Positions 8,722-16,104 of a DNA stretch of 64,000 nucleotides are shown here, in pieces. The position numbers were made by a program, and so were the translations under genes. The DNA is taken from NCBI RefSeq assembly GCF_023703795.1, contig NZ_CP098518.1, positions 1,736,001 through 1,800,000 on the forward strand, in the 5' to 3' direction. The stretch is from Haloplanus sp. HW8-1 (GTDB taxonomy: Archaea > Halobacteriota > Halobacteria > Halobacteriales > Haloferacaceae). The notes below the pieces were generated by a model. The model worked only from the letters and a program-made list of their open reading frames with translations, made no database searches and was not told the origin of the DNA. Within the stretch, counting starts at the first letter, position 1; each line of letters starts with the position of its first letter.

Positions 8722-9453
8722 CTATCGGTCCTCGACCAGTTCGCGCTCGGCCTCCTCGCGGAGTTCGGCCGCCTGCTCCTGGACGCGCTCTGCCTCCTCG
8801 TTCTCGCCGAGTTCCTCCAGCGCCCTCGCTTTCTCCTCTAGCACCGAGGCGTTGCGCATCCCCAGACGGATGGCGTTGTCGAAGCAGTCGACCGCGTTCT
8901 CGTGGAGGCCACGCTCGGCGAGGAAGAAGCCGCGATTGTACCACGCCTGCGCGAACCTGGGATCGACCTCGACGGCGCGTTCGGCGTGGTTGAGCGCCTG
9001 TTCGGTTCGCCCCCACTCCCAGAGCGTGTAGGCGAGGTTCGTATGCGCCGAGGCGGCGTGTTCGGAGTCCTCGTCGATCGAGAGGGCCTCCTCGTAGGCG
9101 CCGACGGCCTCGTCGTACTCCTCCAGTTGTGCGTGGGCCGCTCCCTTGTTCACCCACGCCTCCTGGGCTACGAGTTCGTCGTCGGCGAAACTCGCCGCCC
9201 GCTCGAAGGTTTCGGTCGCCTCTTCGAATCGGTTGATGCCCATATACGAGAGCCCCACGTCGACCAACTGTTCGGCGTCGACCTGGTCGCTGGCGACGTT
9301 TCGTTCGTCGAGCATGTCCGTCAGCACCCGCGAGTCGACCGGGTCGACCTCCGACGGATCCACCGATAGCTCCGGGGGGTCGAGCGAGAACTCCTCGTAC
9401 TCCTCGTCGAACCCCTGCCCCTCCGAGAAGCGATGGGGTCGCTCGTCGTCCAT
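8722..9453 (-). CDS. TPR-repeat protein
   Basis: A 243-residue soluble protein. After an acidic N-terminal 60 residues it shows four to five tetratricopeptide repeats (about residues 65-215), with the alternating helix pattern and conserved A/G and P positions (for example EEATETFERAASF, DEAVGAYEEALSI, EQALNHAERAVEV, NAVDCFDNAIRLG). The C-terminal 35 residues form a charged helix. TPRs scaffold protein-protein contacts; the partner is unknown. The stop codon touches the start of the DUF424 gene, implying an operon. The start is the ATG at 9453, 79 nt from the divergent thpR gene. Confidence 0.88.
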   Translation of the reverse strand: MDDERPHRFSEGQGFDEEYEEFSLDPPELSVDPSEVDPVDSRVLTDMLDERNVASDQVDAEQLVDVGLSYMGINRFEEATETFERAASFADDELVAQEAWVNKGAAHAQLEEYDEAVGAYEEALSIDEDSEHAASAHTNLAYTLWEWGRTEQALNHAERAVEVDPRFAQAWYNRGFFLAERGLHENAVDCFDNAIRLGMRNASVLEEKARALEELGENEEAERVQEQAAELREEAERELVEDR

Positions 9454-9531
9454 GCCCTCCGCTTGTGTGCCGGGTCGGTTAAGGCCTGCGTCACGGGCCA
9501 GAACTTAGGTCCTCGCGCGCCGAGGACCGCC

Positions 9532-10083
9532 ATGCGACTGTTCGTCAGCGTCGACGTCGACACGCTGGCCGACGCCATCGCGGACGCACAGGACCGACTC
9601 CCGGACGCCGAGAGCCTCCGCCGCGTCGATCCGACCGACGCCCACGTCACCCTCAAGTTCCTCGGCGACGTCGATCCCGACCGTCTGGACGCCCTCGACG
9701 CCGCGCTTTCGACTGCCGTCGCCGACGCCGGCGTCGATCCCTTCACCCTGACACTCGGTGGCTACGGCGTCTTCCCCTCCCTCGAGTACATCAGCGTCGT
9801 CTGGGCCGGCGTCAGCGAGGGAGATTCGGAACTCACCCGCCTCCACGAGGCGATCGAGCGGGAGACGACGGGCCGTGGATTCGACCCCGTGGACCACGCG
9901 TTCACGCCACACGTCACCCTCGCTCGCATGGACGACGCTCGGGGCAAGGCGGCCGTCCAGCGGCTCGTCGGCGGGGAGGACCCGACCGTGGGCAGCGTCG
10001 TCGTTCGCGAGATTCGCCTCGAAGAGAGTACGCTCACCGACGGGGGGCCGACGTACGAAACGGTCGAGCGGTACCCCCTGTAG
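9532..10083 (+). CDS. thpR: RNA 2',3'-cyclic phosphodiesterase
   Basis: 2H-phosphoesterase of 183 residues that opens 2',3'-cyclic phosphates to 2'-phosphates and can ligate some tRNA halves in vitro. Both catalytic motifs are visible: HVTLKFLGD at about residues 36-44 and HVTLARMD at about 124-131, each providing the His and Thr of the HxT pair. The start at 9532 is preferred because the MRLFVSVDV strand is the family N-terminus; the open frame upstream is non-family sequence. The gene diverges from the TPR/DUF424 pair. Confidence 0.92.
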   Translation: MRLFVSVDVDTLADAIADAQDRLPDAESLRRVDPTDAHVTLKFLGDVDPDRLDALDAALSTAVADAGVDPFTLTLGGYGVFPSLEYISVVWAGVSEGDSELTRLHEAIERETTGRGFDPVDHAFTPHVTLARMDDARGKAAVQRLVGGEDPTVGSVVVREIRLEESTLTDGGPTYETVERYPL

Positions 10084-10147
10084 CGATCCCTCGGTTCCGC
10101 GAGTGCCGCTCGGCGCGCGTCCCCGACGGCCCGGCGTCGCGGGCCGG

Positions 10148-10948
10148 TCACTCCATCGTACCGCCGTCCTCCAACCGCCAGGTGAAGATCGCCCGCAGTA
10201 CGACGACGAGGCTGTTCGTCTCGCCGGCGCCCCAGATCGCGGTCTCGAACCGCGGCTCCGTGGGGGCTGGGTCCTCGTCGCCGACGAGGACGCTCACGAG
10301 CGTCTGCGTTTCGTCGACCATCATGAGCCGTCCCGCGGGCGTGTCCGACCAGACCCACAGCGACTCGAATAGCTCCGCGCCGGGAACGTCGTCCCGGATC
10401 CGCTCTTGAACGTCCGGGGACACGCCACCGAGGCTGATCGTCACGCCCCGCTCCGCGGCGGCACGTAACCCGTCCACGACGTCCTCGGTGAGTAGGTCCT
10501 CGACGGTCATGTAGACGATTTCGTCCGTCGCGCCGTCCACGAACTCCAGTACGCGGTCCGTGACCGCCGCTTGGCCCTCGACCGTCCAGACGCCCTGTTG
10601 CTCCTCGATGTGCTGAGCCGGTTCGAGTTCGTTCAGTGCCGTCGTCAGGACTCCCGTTCGGTGGGTCATCTCCCGTTCGAACTTCCGGCCGGCCGTTTCG
10701 GCCGATATCGCCCAGAACTCCTTTGGCGACGACTGCTGGATGTCGACCATGCCCCGTGCGCGCAACTCGTCGACCGCGTCGTAGACGCGAGTCCGCGGCA
10801 CGTCGGCGGTCCGACTCACGTCCTTGGCGGTGCCCGGCCCGAGACCCACGAGCGCCACGAACGTCCGTGCGGCGTAGGTGCTGAGCCCGAACTGTTCGAG
10901 TTGCTCGATGGCTGCAGCACGCGGATCGTCGACGGGATCGAAATCCAT
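10148..10948 (-). CDS. TrmB family transcriptional regulator (first of a pair)
   Basis: A 266-residue regulator. Residues 10-80 form a winged helix with the TrmB signature PRTRVYDAVDELRARGMV. A coiled segment follows, and the C-terminal half is the TrmB effector/phospholipase-D-like region (GVWTVEGQAAV, YMTVEDLLTED). Known haloarchaeal TrmB proteins sense sugars or metabolites and control transport or glycolytic genes; no such target lies next to this gene. It is divergent from, and paralogous to, the gene at 11338, with an AT-rich 389 nt gap between them. Confidence 0.88.
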   Translation of the reverse strand: MDFDPVDDPRAAAIEQLEQFGLSTYAARTFVALVGLGPGTAKDVSRTADVPRTRVYDAVDELRARGMVDIQQSSPKEFWAISAETAGRKFEREMTHRTGVLTTALNELEPAQHIEEQQGVWTVEGQAAVTDRVLEFVDGATDEIVYMTVEDLLTEDVVDGLRAAAERGVTISLGGVSPDVQERIRDDVPGAELFESLWVWSDTPAGRLMMVDETQTLVSVLVGDEDPAPTEPRFETAIWGAGETNSLVVVLRAIFTWRLEDGGTME

Positions 10949-11337
10949 AGATCAGGTCCTCTGTACTGTGAAATCCCGCCCACGAAGGTGGCCGGGACCG
11001 GCACGCATCGGATCGTGGTTGGGACACAGTTCCGAGTCGCGCGCCGGAGCGTACCTCATGTCCCGACGATGATAATACTTTTGTGATTAACCGAGTTAAC
11101 TCTAGAAATTGACCGGGGAGCGATCGTCGACGGATACTATTTCGGCCGACAACAATGTAACCCTGCGCATCACAACGACTTACCGAGCGATGAACGACGA
11201 TCGTACTGCTTCAGCGCCGGGTGTGATTCGGCCACCGAACGCCGCCCGGCTGTACACTCGCCAGTGACAATGCCTATCTACCTGGCGCTCCGATCTTGTT
11301 GGAGTCCCGGGATTCTCCGGGTCGTGAGTTGGGACAC
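10949..11337 (+). promoter_or_regulatory. Divergent control region between the two TrmB genes
   Basis: A 389 nt non-coding stretch, clearly more AT-rich than the average. It holds a perfect 10-bp palindrome GAGTTAACTC at 11093-11102 directly followed by TCTAGA, and an AT-rich patch (gataatacttttgtgatt) at about 11071-11088 that could hold promoter elements. Both flanking genes encode DNA-binding proteins, so auto- or cross-regulation through this palindrome is plausible but inferred. No ORF in the region looks real. Confidence 0.5.
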
Positions 11338-12141
11338 ATGAGCACGGACGAAACAGTACACGAAGCAGTCGAAGCACTCCAGCAACTCGGACTGAAGGAG
11401 TACGAGGCACGGTGTTTCGTTGGCCTGTCACAGGTCGAGGCGGGAACGGCAAAGAAACTCAGCGAGATGACCGAAGTGCCCCGGACGCGAGTGTACGACG
11501 CGATCCGGGTGCTGGAAGCACAGGGATTGGTCGAAATACAGCATTCGAGCCCACAGCAGTTTCGCGCGGTTCCGCTGGACGAAGCGACCGAGACGCTGCG
11601 CGACCAGTACGAGGCCCGCGTCGAGCGTCTCCACGACGCCCTCGATACGGTCGAGATCGTCAAAGACGGCGACGAAGAGCCAGTCCAGCAGGTGTGGGCG
11701 ATGACCGGGAACGACGGGATCGAAAACCGGACGGAAGAACTCATCCAGACGGCAACCGAGGAGGTCGTCCTCGTCATCGGCGACGAGTCGCTGCTGACCG
11801 AGGATCTCATTGCCACACTCAACGAGGTCGGCGACGGCGTCAGGTTGCTTGTCGGCGCCCTGACCGAGTCGCTGCAGGAACGGATTCAGACCGCGGTGCC
11901 CGATGCCACGACGTTCATCTCGGGCCTGGAGTGGTTACACGGCGAGGCCGCCGCCGAAGACGAGACCGCGATCGGCCGTCTGTTGCTGGTCGACCGCTCG
12001 ACGATCCTCGTGAGTTCCATCATGCCGGGGACGAAAGTGGAGCAGGCGATCTTCGGCGGGGGATTCGGGAACGGTCTCGTCGTGATCGCCCGCCGACTCA
12101 TGGCACAGGGACTACTGACCGAGCGTGACCCCGCTCCGTGA
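11338..12141 (+). CDS. TrmB family transcriptional regulator (second of a pair)
   Basis: A 267-residue TrmB-type regulator. The winged helix at residues 10-80 has the signature EVPRTRVYDAIRVLEAQGLVEIQ, differing only in detail from its divergent neighbour at 10148. A central helix (about 85-115) leads into the effector domain, with VWAMTGNDGIENR and VVLVIGDESLLTED. The ATG at 11338 is chosen because the helix that begins the domain starts there; the upstream in-frame TTG adds an unrelated extension. Effector and targets are unknown. Confidence 0.88.
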   Translation: MSTDETVHEAVEALQQLGLKEYEARCFVGLSQVEAGTAKKLSEMTEVPRTRVYDAIRVLEAQGLVEIQHSSPQQFRAVPLDEATETLRDQYEARVERLHDALDTVEIVKDGDEEPVQQVWAMTGNDGIENRTEELIQTATEEVVLVIGDESLLTEDLIATLNEVGDGVRLLVGALTESLQERIQTAVPDATTFISGLEWLHGEAAAEDETAIGRLLLVDRSTILVSSIMPGTKVEQAIFGGGFGNGLVVIARRLMAQGLLTERDPAP

Positions 12142-12236
12142 CACTTCGGCCACAGGTTCCTGACGCCTTCGGCGCCGTGCGGGACGTCCGACCGAGACGG
12201 CCGCCAGTGTGACGCCTCGGCGGTCGCCGGGTCCCA

Positions 12237-12539
12237 TCACTGGGCGCCGCTGTCGACGACGTCGGGACCGCTTTCGTCGCTGATTCGGGGATCTATCGGG
12301 CGGAGCGTGAGGTACTCGCCGTTATCGACCGTGACCCAGCACTTGCTGTAGACGAACGTGAGACGGCCACCCGGTCGAGCGGTGACGTCGTGTCGCGAAC
12401 CGAACAAGGTATCCAGCGCGTCGGGATCGAGTACGTCCGTGAGCGGCCGCAGCGACCGTGGCTCACGGCCTTCGACAGCGCTCACTGCACACACCACGGC
12501 CGTACTTACTGATTCGTTCGCTCCAATCTCGTACTCCAC
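12237..12539 (-). CDS. HalOD1 output-domain protein
   Basis: A 100-residue protein that is essentially one halobacterial output domain 1 (HalOD1). It shows the expected VSTAVVCAVSAVEG helix, the LRPLTDVLDPDALDTLF core, and the following GGRLTFVYSKCWVTV beta hairpin. HalOD1 is found alone or after response-regulator domains in haloarchaea; its biochemical action is not known, and it is presumed to be a signalling output. It sits between the TrmB pair and the DisA_N gene in the variable island. A TATA-like TTTTGATAATA on the minus strand lies upstream near 12590-12600. Confidence 0.85.
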   Translation of the reverse strand: MEYEIGANESVSTAVVCAVSAVEGREPRSLRPLTDVLDPDALDTLFGSRHDVTARPGGRLTFVYSKCWVTVDNGEYLTLRPIDPRISDESGPDVVDSGAQ

Positions 12540-12642
12540 ACTCTAATGTCGTGGTAGATGCTGAAAATGTGCCCGGTTTTCACCCGTATTATCAAAACAA
12601 AGTTGAAGTCCGTCGGCAGCGGTCGTCTCACCCCGGACGCCG

Positions 12643-13185
12643 CTAGAACTCCTCGAACGTGCCGTCGGTGAAGACCGTCACCCGGCCGTCCTCTTCGCTG
12701 AGTGTGATCGCTGCGAACACCTCCTCGCGGGTCGAGGTTTCCAGCGCACTCATGTGTCGGGCACCCATCCACCCGGCGTAGGGAAGACCGTCGTTTCGTC
12801 GGCAGTCGGCCGGAGCGAGTTGCTTGGCCCGACCCATCGCCTCCTCGATCGTACCGTCGCTGCGGACGACGACTGCTCCATCGCAGGACAACGAAATGCT
12901 CTGTGCAGTCTCGAGAAATGTGCCAGTCTCAGCAAAGACGGTCGCACAGTCCTCGACCGGCCAGCGGTTCGTCCCCATTGGAGTCGCGAAGTCAGCCGCG
13001 GAATCCCGCTTGACGACGAAATAGAGTCCGGGTCCACGGGCGTAGGGCTCGTCCCATCGCTCGAATCCGAGGCTGATGTCATTGGCGCATCGCTCGATCC
13101 GCTCGAGTACTGCCTCGATATCTGAATCATCGGGCTTCGGCTCCGGCGTCGCGGAACTATAGATGGGATCGGTCGTTCCGTTCAT
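12643..13185 (-). CDS. DisA_N-domain protein, candidate diadenylate cyclase
   Basis: A 180-residue protein whose C-terminal half matches the DisA_N (diadenylate cyclase) fold: the DGA motif at residues 102-104 and the later ARHMSAL segment (R143-H144-M145) followed by LSEEDGRVTVF. In characterised cyclases the motifs are DGA and RHR; here the last Arg is Met. If active it would make c-di-AMP from two ATP, a signal shown to be essential in Haloferax through DacZ. This protein looks shorter than DacZ as I remember it, so it may be a second, divergent or inactive relative. The first 95 residues are unrecognised. Confidence 0.7.
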   Translation of the reverse strand: MNGTTDPIYSSATPEPKPDDSDIEAVLERIERCANDISLGFERWDEPYARGPGLYFVVKRDSAADFATPMGTNRWPVEDCATVFAETGTFLETAQSISLSCDGAVVVRSDGTIEEAMGRAKQLAPADCRRNDGLPYAGWMGARHMSALETSTREEVFAAITLSEEDGRVTVFTDGTFEEF

Positions 13186-13333
13186 GCCGAATACGGCCGC
13201 TGAGAGTTTAGTAGCCCCGAATTTCCGAACGAGACGCTGTCAGGAGCATTCGGGTGAATCGCCGCCGACCGAACGGAATCCCCCGGTCACGCAAAAACAG
13301 GATCGGAGTGAATACGCTGTGAGGTACGTATAG

Positions 13334-13437
13334 CTACATCCCACCCCGCGCTGTGGTCTCGATATCGGCACCGTTCATCAGGACTCCCGTCCCCAGTCGC
13401 CGCAACCACTCCCCGTCGGCCGCGAGATCCGTCCTGA
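13334..13437 (-). pseudogene. Possible 3' gene fragment next to an IS605-type end
   Basis: On the minus strand one frame runs about 34 codons to a TAG at 13336-13334 with strong G/C in third positions and a protein-like composition (DLAADGEWLRRLGTGVL, then MNGADIE). It has no start codon and begins exactly at the IS200/IS605-type hairpin end (13444-13463). I read it as the tail of an unidentified gene truncated by a lost insertion. The short length makes this tentative. Confidence 0.3.
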
Positions 13438-13550
13438 CATCCTCCCACGGCTAAAGCCGTGGGGTTCCCGACCACAGGCCGGGCAGTCCACGGCGGGAGG
13501 TTCCCCACTCGTACGCGGTGGGGTTGTGGGCCGTGCCAGTACGGCCCCCG
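13434..13550 (-). mobile_element. IS200/IS605-type right-end relic with three serial hairpins
   Basis: A perfect hairpin CCCACGGC-TAAA-GCCGTGGG (13444-13463) preceded by tgacatcctc is the typical right end of haloarchaeal IS605/TnpB elements, read on the minus strand. It is followed by CCCCAC...GTGGGG (13503-13523) and GGGCCGT...ACGGCCC (13528-13547). No tnpA or tnpB coding sequence lies beside it, so only the end, or the 3' guide-RNA-like segment, remains. The family call rests on hairpin form and flanking motif recognised from memory. Confidence 0.6.
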
Positions 13551-13657
13551 ACCGAGATAGCGGGCTTCATCTACCCCCGCGAAGGGTGCGTATCCTTACC
13601 TCGGACTCGGCGCCACGACCGACGAGCGCCGACATAATCAACGTTTCGCCGGCTGTC

Positions 13658-13700
13658 GGCTTCATCCCACCCCTGAAGGGGAGGGGGCTTTCGCCTCGAA
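13658..13700 (-). mobile_element. Second IS200/IS605-type end relic
   Basis: The motif ggcttcatcccacccctgaa followed by an almost complementary G-run (13666-13685, one A-A mismatch) and ggctttcgcctc is another common haloarchaeal TnpB-element right end. A weaker similar motif (ggcttcatctaccccc) lies near 13563-13585. The flanking sequence on either side encodes no transposase. Together with the hairpins at 13434-13550 this marks a site hit by such elements more than once, or an internally deleted element. Confidence 0.55.
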
Positions 13701-13907
13701 ATGCTGTAAATTCGGCGGCAGTATGGGGCAGTCGAAGAAGCGTCCGACAGACGAGAGCAAAGCGTCCGTGGGTGGGGGCTCGGTAGGAAGGGCCCACGAC
13801 GGACAAACCGCCCTCCACGTCCGTCCGCCCGGATCGTGCGCCGACTCACCACCGCCGACTGGACGTCTCGTGCGAACCTTGATTCACTTGGCCGCCGTCT
13901 TAGAAGC

Positions 13908-14336
13908 ATGGTCGAGTTTCCAGACGAGCGACAGATCGTACTAGAGGCACGGTCCCAGTTAGACCAGTGGACGAAGAGTGCCCGGAGAGAGGCGTACGCT
14001 GATCTGTTCGACAGCGAGGATTCCGTACTCTCCCCTGAAGAGGTGCGACTCCTCGATGCGCTCGACTCCGAACTGGAGCGAGGGGGCGGCGACGGTGTTT
14101 GGGGAACCGATCAGTACGGCATCCACACGGCGGGGACTTCGGGTTCGGATACCTCACTCGGCGTCGTCTGTGTCTATCATCCACAGATCACCGTGGATTC
14201 GGTCCTCCGGGGAGCCGACAACCTCGACGACGAGACCGAAGAACGACTCAATGCGGCACTCTGGCAATACAGCGAACGTGTCGCGACACTCATCGAAGCC
14301 GAACTCGACGAGTTCGTCAACCAACCCCAGCGGTAA
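13908..14336 (+). CDS. Conserved haloarchaeal hypothetical protein
   Basis: A 142-residue acidic, soluble protein. It is mainly helical at both ends (residues 5-60 and 108-138), with a central Gly-rich segment GVWGTDQYGIHTAG and a short strand LGVVCVYHPQITVD. The start at 13908 is preferred because coding character (GC-rich third positions, acidic composition) begins there. I recognise it only as a lineage-conserved hypothetical, with no catalytic motif or membrane segment. It lies just beyond the IS605-type relics, and no operon partner follows. Confidence 0.6.
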   Translation: MVEFPDERQIVLEARSQLDQWTKSARREAYADLFDSEDSVLSPEEVRLLDALDSELERGGGDGVWGTDQYGIHTAGTSGSDTSLGVVCVYHPQITVDSVLRGADNLDDETEERLNAALWQYSERVATLIEAELDEFVNQPQR

Positions 14337-14786
14337 ATCCGTCCAGTCGGACGCTCGCTCTCGCCTCGGCGGAGAGAATCCACCGATGGCGCGGAGGCTG
14401 TCACACGCTGGTGGCCGTTTTGATATGTGGGTGACGGTAAGCCGAGCCTCGACGAGATTCTACGCCGCGTTTCGGGCCGATCAGCTATGGGGGGCCGGTC
14501 TCACGCCTGCACGCGACGTTCTGTATCGCGGTATACGGTTTATTTTGGGTGAGTCGGGCGACGAGGTCAGTCCCGCCCGCGCCGAGGCCGACCTCGGCAT
14601 CGCCCCAGTCCGGATCCTCCGGGCACGCGGCGGACCAGAGTCATTCCCCCTCGGTGAGCCCTGTCGAGCCCCCCATCCGGGTGAGTAAACTCCATGACGC
14701 GATATAGAACGACTCGTGCCCTGCCCGGATTCGGCGACGCCCGAAAGAACAAGATTTTATGCGGCGACGGGGTAGACAAGGCCACT
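14337..14786. other. Non-coding stretch with GC-rich hairpins
   Basis: No convincing ORF in 450 nt. It holds an AT patch (tatacggtttattttggg, about 14530-14547) that resembles a promoter. About 40 nt downstream are a perfect hairpin CCGAGG-CCGA-CCTCGG and then CCGGA-TCC-TCCGG, within about 14580-14625. This arrangement could be a small structured RNA, but I could not match it to RNase P RNA, SRP RNA or a tRNA. The end of the stretch (gattttatgcgg, about 14753-14764) holds the promoter of rpl39e. Confidence 0.4.
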
Positions 14787-14939
14787 ATGGGTAAGAAATC
14801 GAAGGCGAAAAAGAAGCGACTCGCCAAACTGGAGCGACAGAACAGTCGTGTCCCCGCGTGGGTCATGCTCAAGACGGATCGACAGGTCACCCGCAACCCG
14901 AAGCGTCGCAACTGGCGCCGGAACGACACGGACGAATAG
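14787..14939 (+). CDS. rpl39e: 50S ribosomal protein L39e
   Basis: A 50-residue, strongly basic ribosomal protein of the exit tunnel region, shared by archaea and eukaryotes. The sequence shows the family pattern: [14 protein letters not shown] at the N-terminus, VPAWVMLKT in the middle and [10 protein letters not shown] at the end. The ATG at 14787 lies 23-30 nt after a GATTTTATG promoter element; upstream in-frame codons are not family-like. It is the first gene of the operon with rpl31e, eif6, rpl20a, pfdA and ftsY. Confidence 0.97.
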   Translation: MGKKSKAKKKRLAKLERQNSRVPAWVMLKTDRQVTRNPKRRNWRRNDTDE

Positions 14940-15218
14940 ATGAGCGCCAACGACTTCGAGGAGCGTGTCGTCACCGTCCCGCTCCGCGACGCGCGGGCGG
15001 CCCCGTCCAACGAGCGCGCCGACAAGGCGATGACGCTGGTTCGGGAACACCTCGCCCAGCATTTCAAGGTCGACGAGAGCGAGGTGCGCCTCGATACGGC
15101 TATCAACGAGGCGGTGTGGAAGCAGGGTCGAAACAATCCGCCCAGCAAGCTTCGGGTTCGTGCCGCTCGCTTCGTCGAGGACGGCGAACCGATCGTCGAA
15201 GCAGAGCCCGCCGAATAA
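14940..15218 (+). CDS. rpl31e: 50S ribosomal protein L31e
   Basis: A 92-residue large-subunit protein located near the tunnel exit, a docking area for factors such as SRP. The family motifs [10 protein letters not shown] and a central [18 protein letters not shown] are present, followed by the [13 protein letters not shown] segment. It is much more acidic at the C-terminus than non-halophilic relatives. Its ATG immediately follows the rpl39e stop without any spacer, so translation is likely coupled. Confidence 0.96.
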   Translation: MSANDFEERVVTVPLRDARAAPSNERADKAMTLVREHLAQHFKVDESEVRLDTAINEAVWKQGRNNPPSKLRVRAARFVEDGEPIVEAEPAE

Positions 15219-15219
15219 C

Positions 15220-15891
15220 GTGTTACGCGCCTCCTTCGCCGGATCGTCGTACGTCGGGGTGTTCGCCCGGGCGACGAACGACTGCCTGCTCGTGCGTTCC
15301 GACGCCGACGAGGACACCGTCGCCGACATGGCGGCGGAACTCGACGTCGAGCCAGTCCCGACTACGGTGGGCGGCTCCGGCACCGTCGGCGCCCTCACGG
15401 TCGGCAACGAGCATGGACTGCTCGTTTCCAGCCGGGCGACCGACCGCGAAATCACGGCCATCGAGGAGGCAACCGGGCTCTCGGTGACGGAACTGCCCGG
15501 GCGGATCAACGCCGCGGGCAACGTCGTTCTCGTGAACGACTACGGCGCCTACGTTCATCCGGACCTGAGTCGGGAGGCGGTCCGGACGGTCAGGTCGGCG
15601 CTCGACGTGCCCGTCGAACGCGGCGATCTGGCCGACGTGCGGACCGTCGGCACTGCCGCCGTCGCGACCAACGAGGGCGTCCTCTGTCACCCGAAGTCCC
15701 GCGAACCGGAACTGGAGGCGATCGAGGACTGTCTCGACGTGCGGGCCGACATCGGCACCGTCAACTACGGCGCGCCGCTGGTCGGCTCCGGACTCGTCGC
15801 CACCGAATCGGGCTACGTCGTCGGCACGGATACGACCGGGCCGGAACTCGGCCGCATCGAGGAGACGCTCGGCTACATCGAGCGGCAGTAG
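15220..15891 (+). CDS. eif6: Translation initiation factor aIF6
   Basis: Ribosome anti-association factor of 223 residues that binds the large subunit and prevents joining, as eIF6 does in eukaryotes. The protein shows the five-fold pseudo-repeat of the pentein fold, with repeated NxxG-type turns such as [24 protein letters not shown] and ESGYVVG. The GTG at 15220, one base after the rpl31e stop, is the start: it gives MLRASFAGS, while an upstream ATG would overlap rpl31e with unrelated sequence. Its place between ribosomal genes fits its role. Confidence 0.94.
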   Translation: MLRASFAGSSYVGVFARATNDCLLVRSDADEDTVADMAAELDVEPVPTTVGGSGTVGALTVGNEHGLLVSSRATDREITAIEEATGLSVTELPGRINAAGNVVLVNDYGAYVHPDLSREAVRTVRSALDVPVERGDLADVRTVGTAAVATNEGVLCHPKSREPELEAIEDCLDVRADIGTVNYGAPLVGSGLVATESGYVVGTDTTGPELGRIEETLGYIERQ

Positions 15892-15927
15892 GAAGATACT
15901 TCCCGCTTCCTCACGACCCTTCTGTAC

Positions 15928-16104
15928 ATGAGTGAGTTCGTCGTCAGCGGACGCTTTCAGGACCGAACCGGCTACCGCGCGTTCGAGAAGGATATCGACG
16001 CCCCCAATCGGAACGTCGCGCAGGAACACACGCTCGCACAACTCGGGAGCGAGCACGGGCTCAAGCGGACGCAGATCGAGATCGAGGGGGTGACCGCGGC
16101 ATGA
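15928..16104 (+). CDS. rpl20a: 50S ribosomal protein L20a (L18Ae/LX)
   Basis: A 58-residue ribosomal protein. The sequence begins MSEFVVSGRFQ, continues with a FEKDI-DAPN stretch and ends with the TQIEIEGV strand followed by two Ala residues, matching archaeal LX. It is small and easily missed. The stop TGA (16102-16104) overlaps the ATG of pfdA in an ATGATG arrangement, pointing to translational coupling. The conserved order eif6 - rpl20a - pfdA - ftsY supports the call. Confidence 0.93.
   Translation: MSEFVVSGRFQDRTGYRAFEKDIDAPNRNVAQEHTLAQLGSEHGLKRTQIEIEGVTAA

Noticed and set aside
13571-13909. tnpB or transposase coding in the IS605-type region
   Set aside because: No frame shows TnpB motifs (DED residues or the zinc ribbon); only ends remain.
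14500-14700. RNase P RNA or 7S (SRP) RNA upstream of rpl39e
   Set aside because: The conserved GAGGAAAGTC-type and SRP signature motifs were not found.
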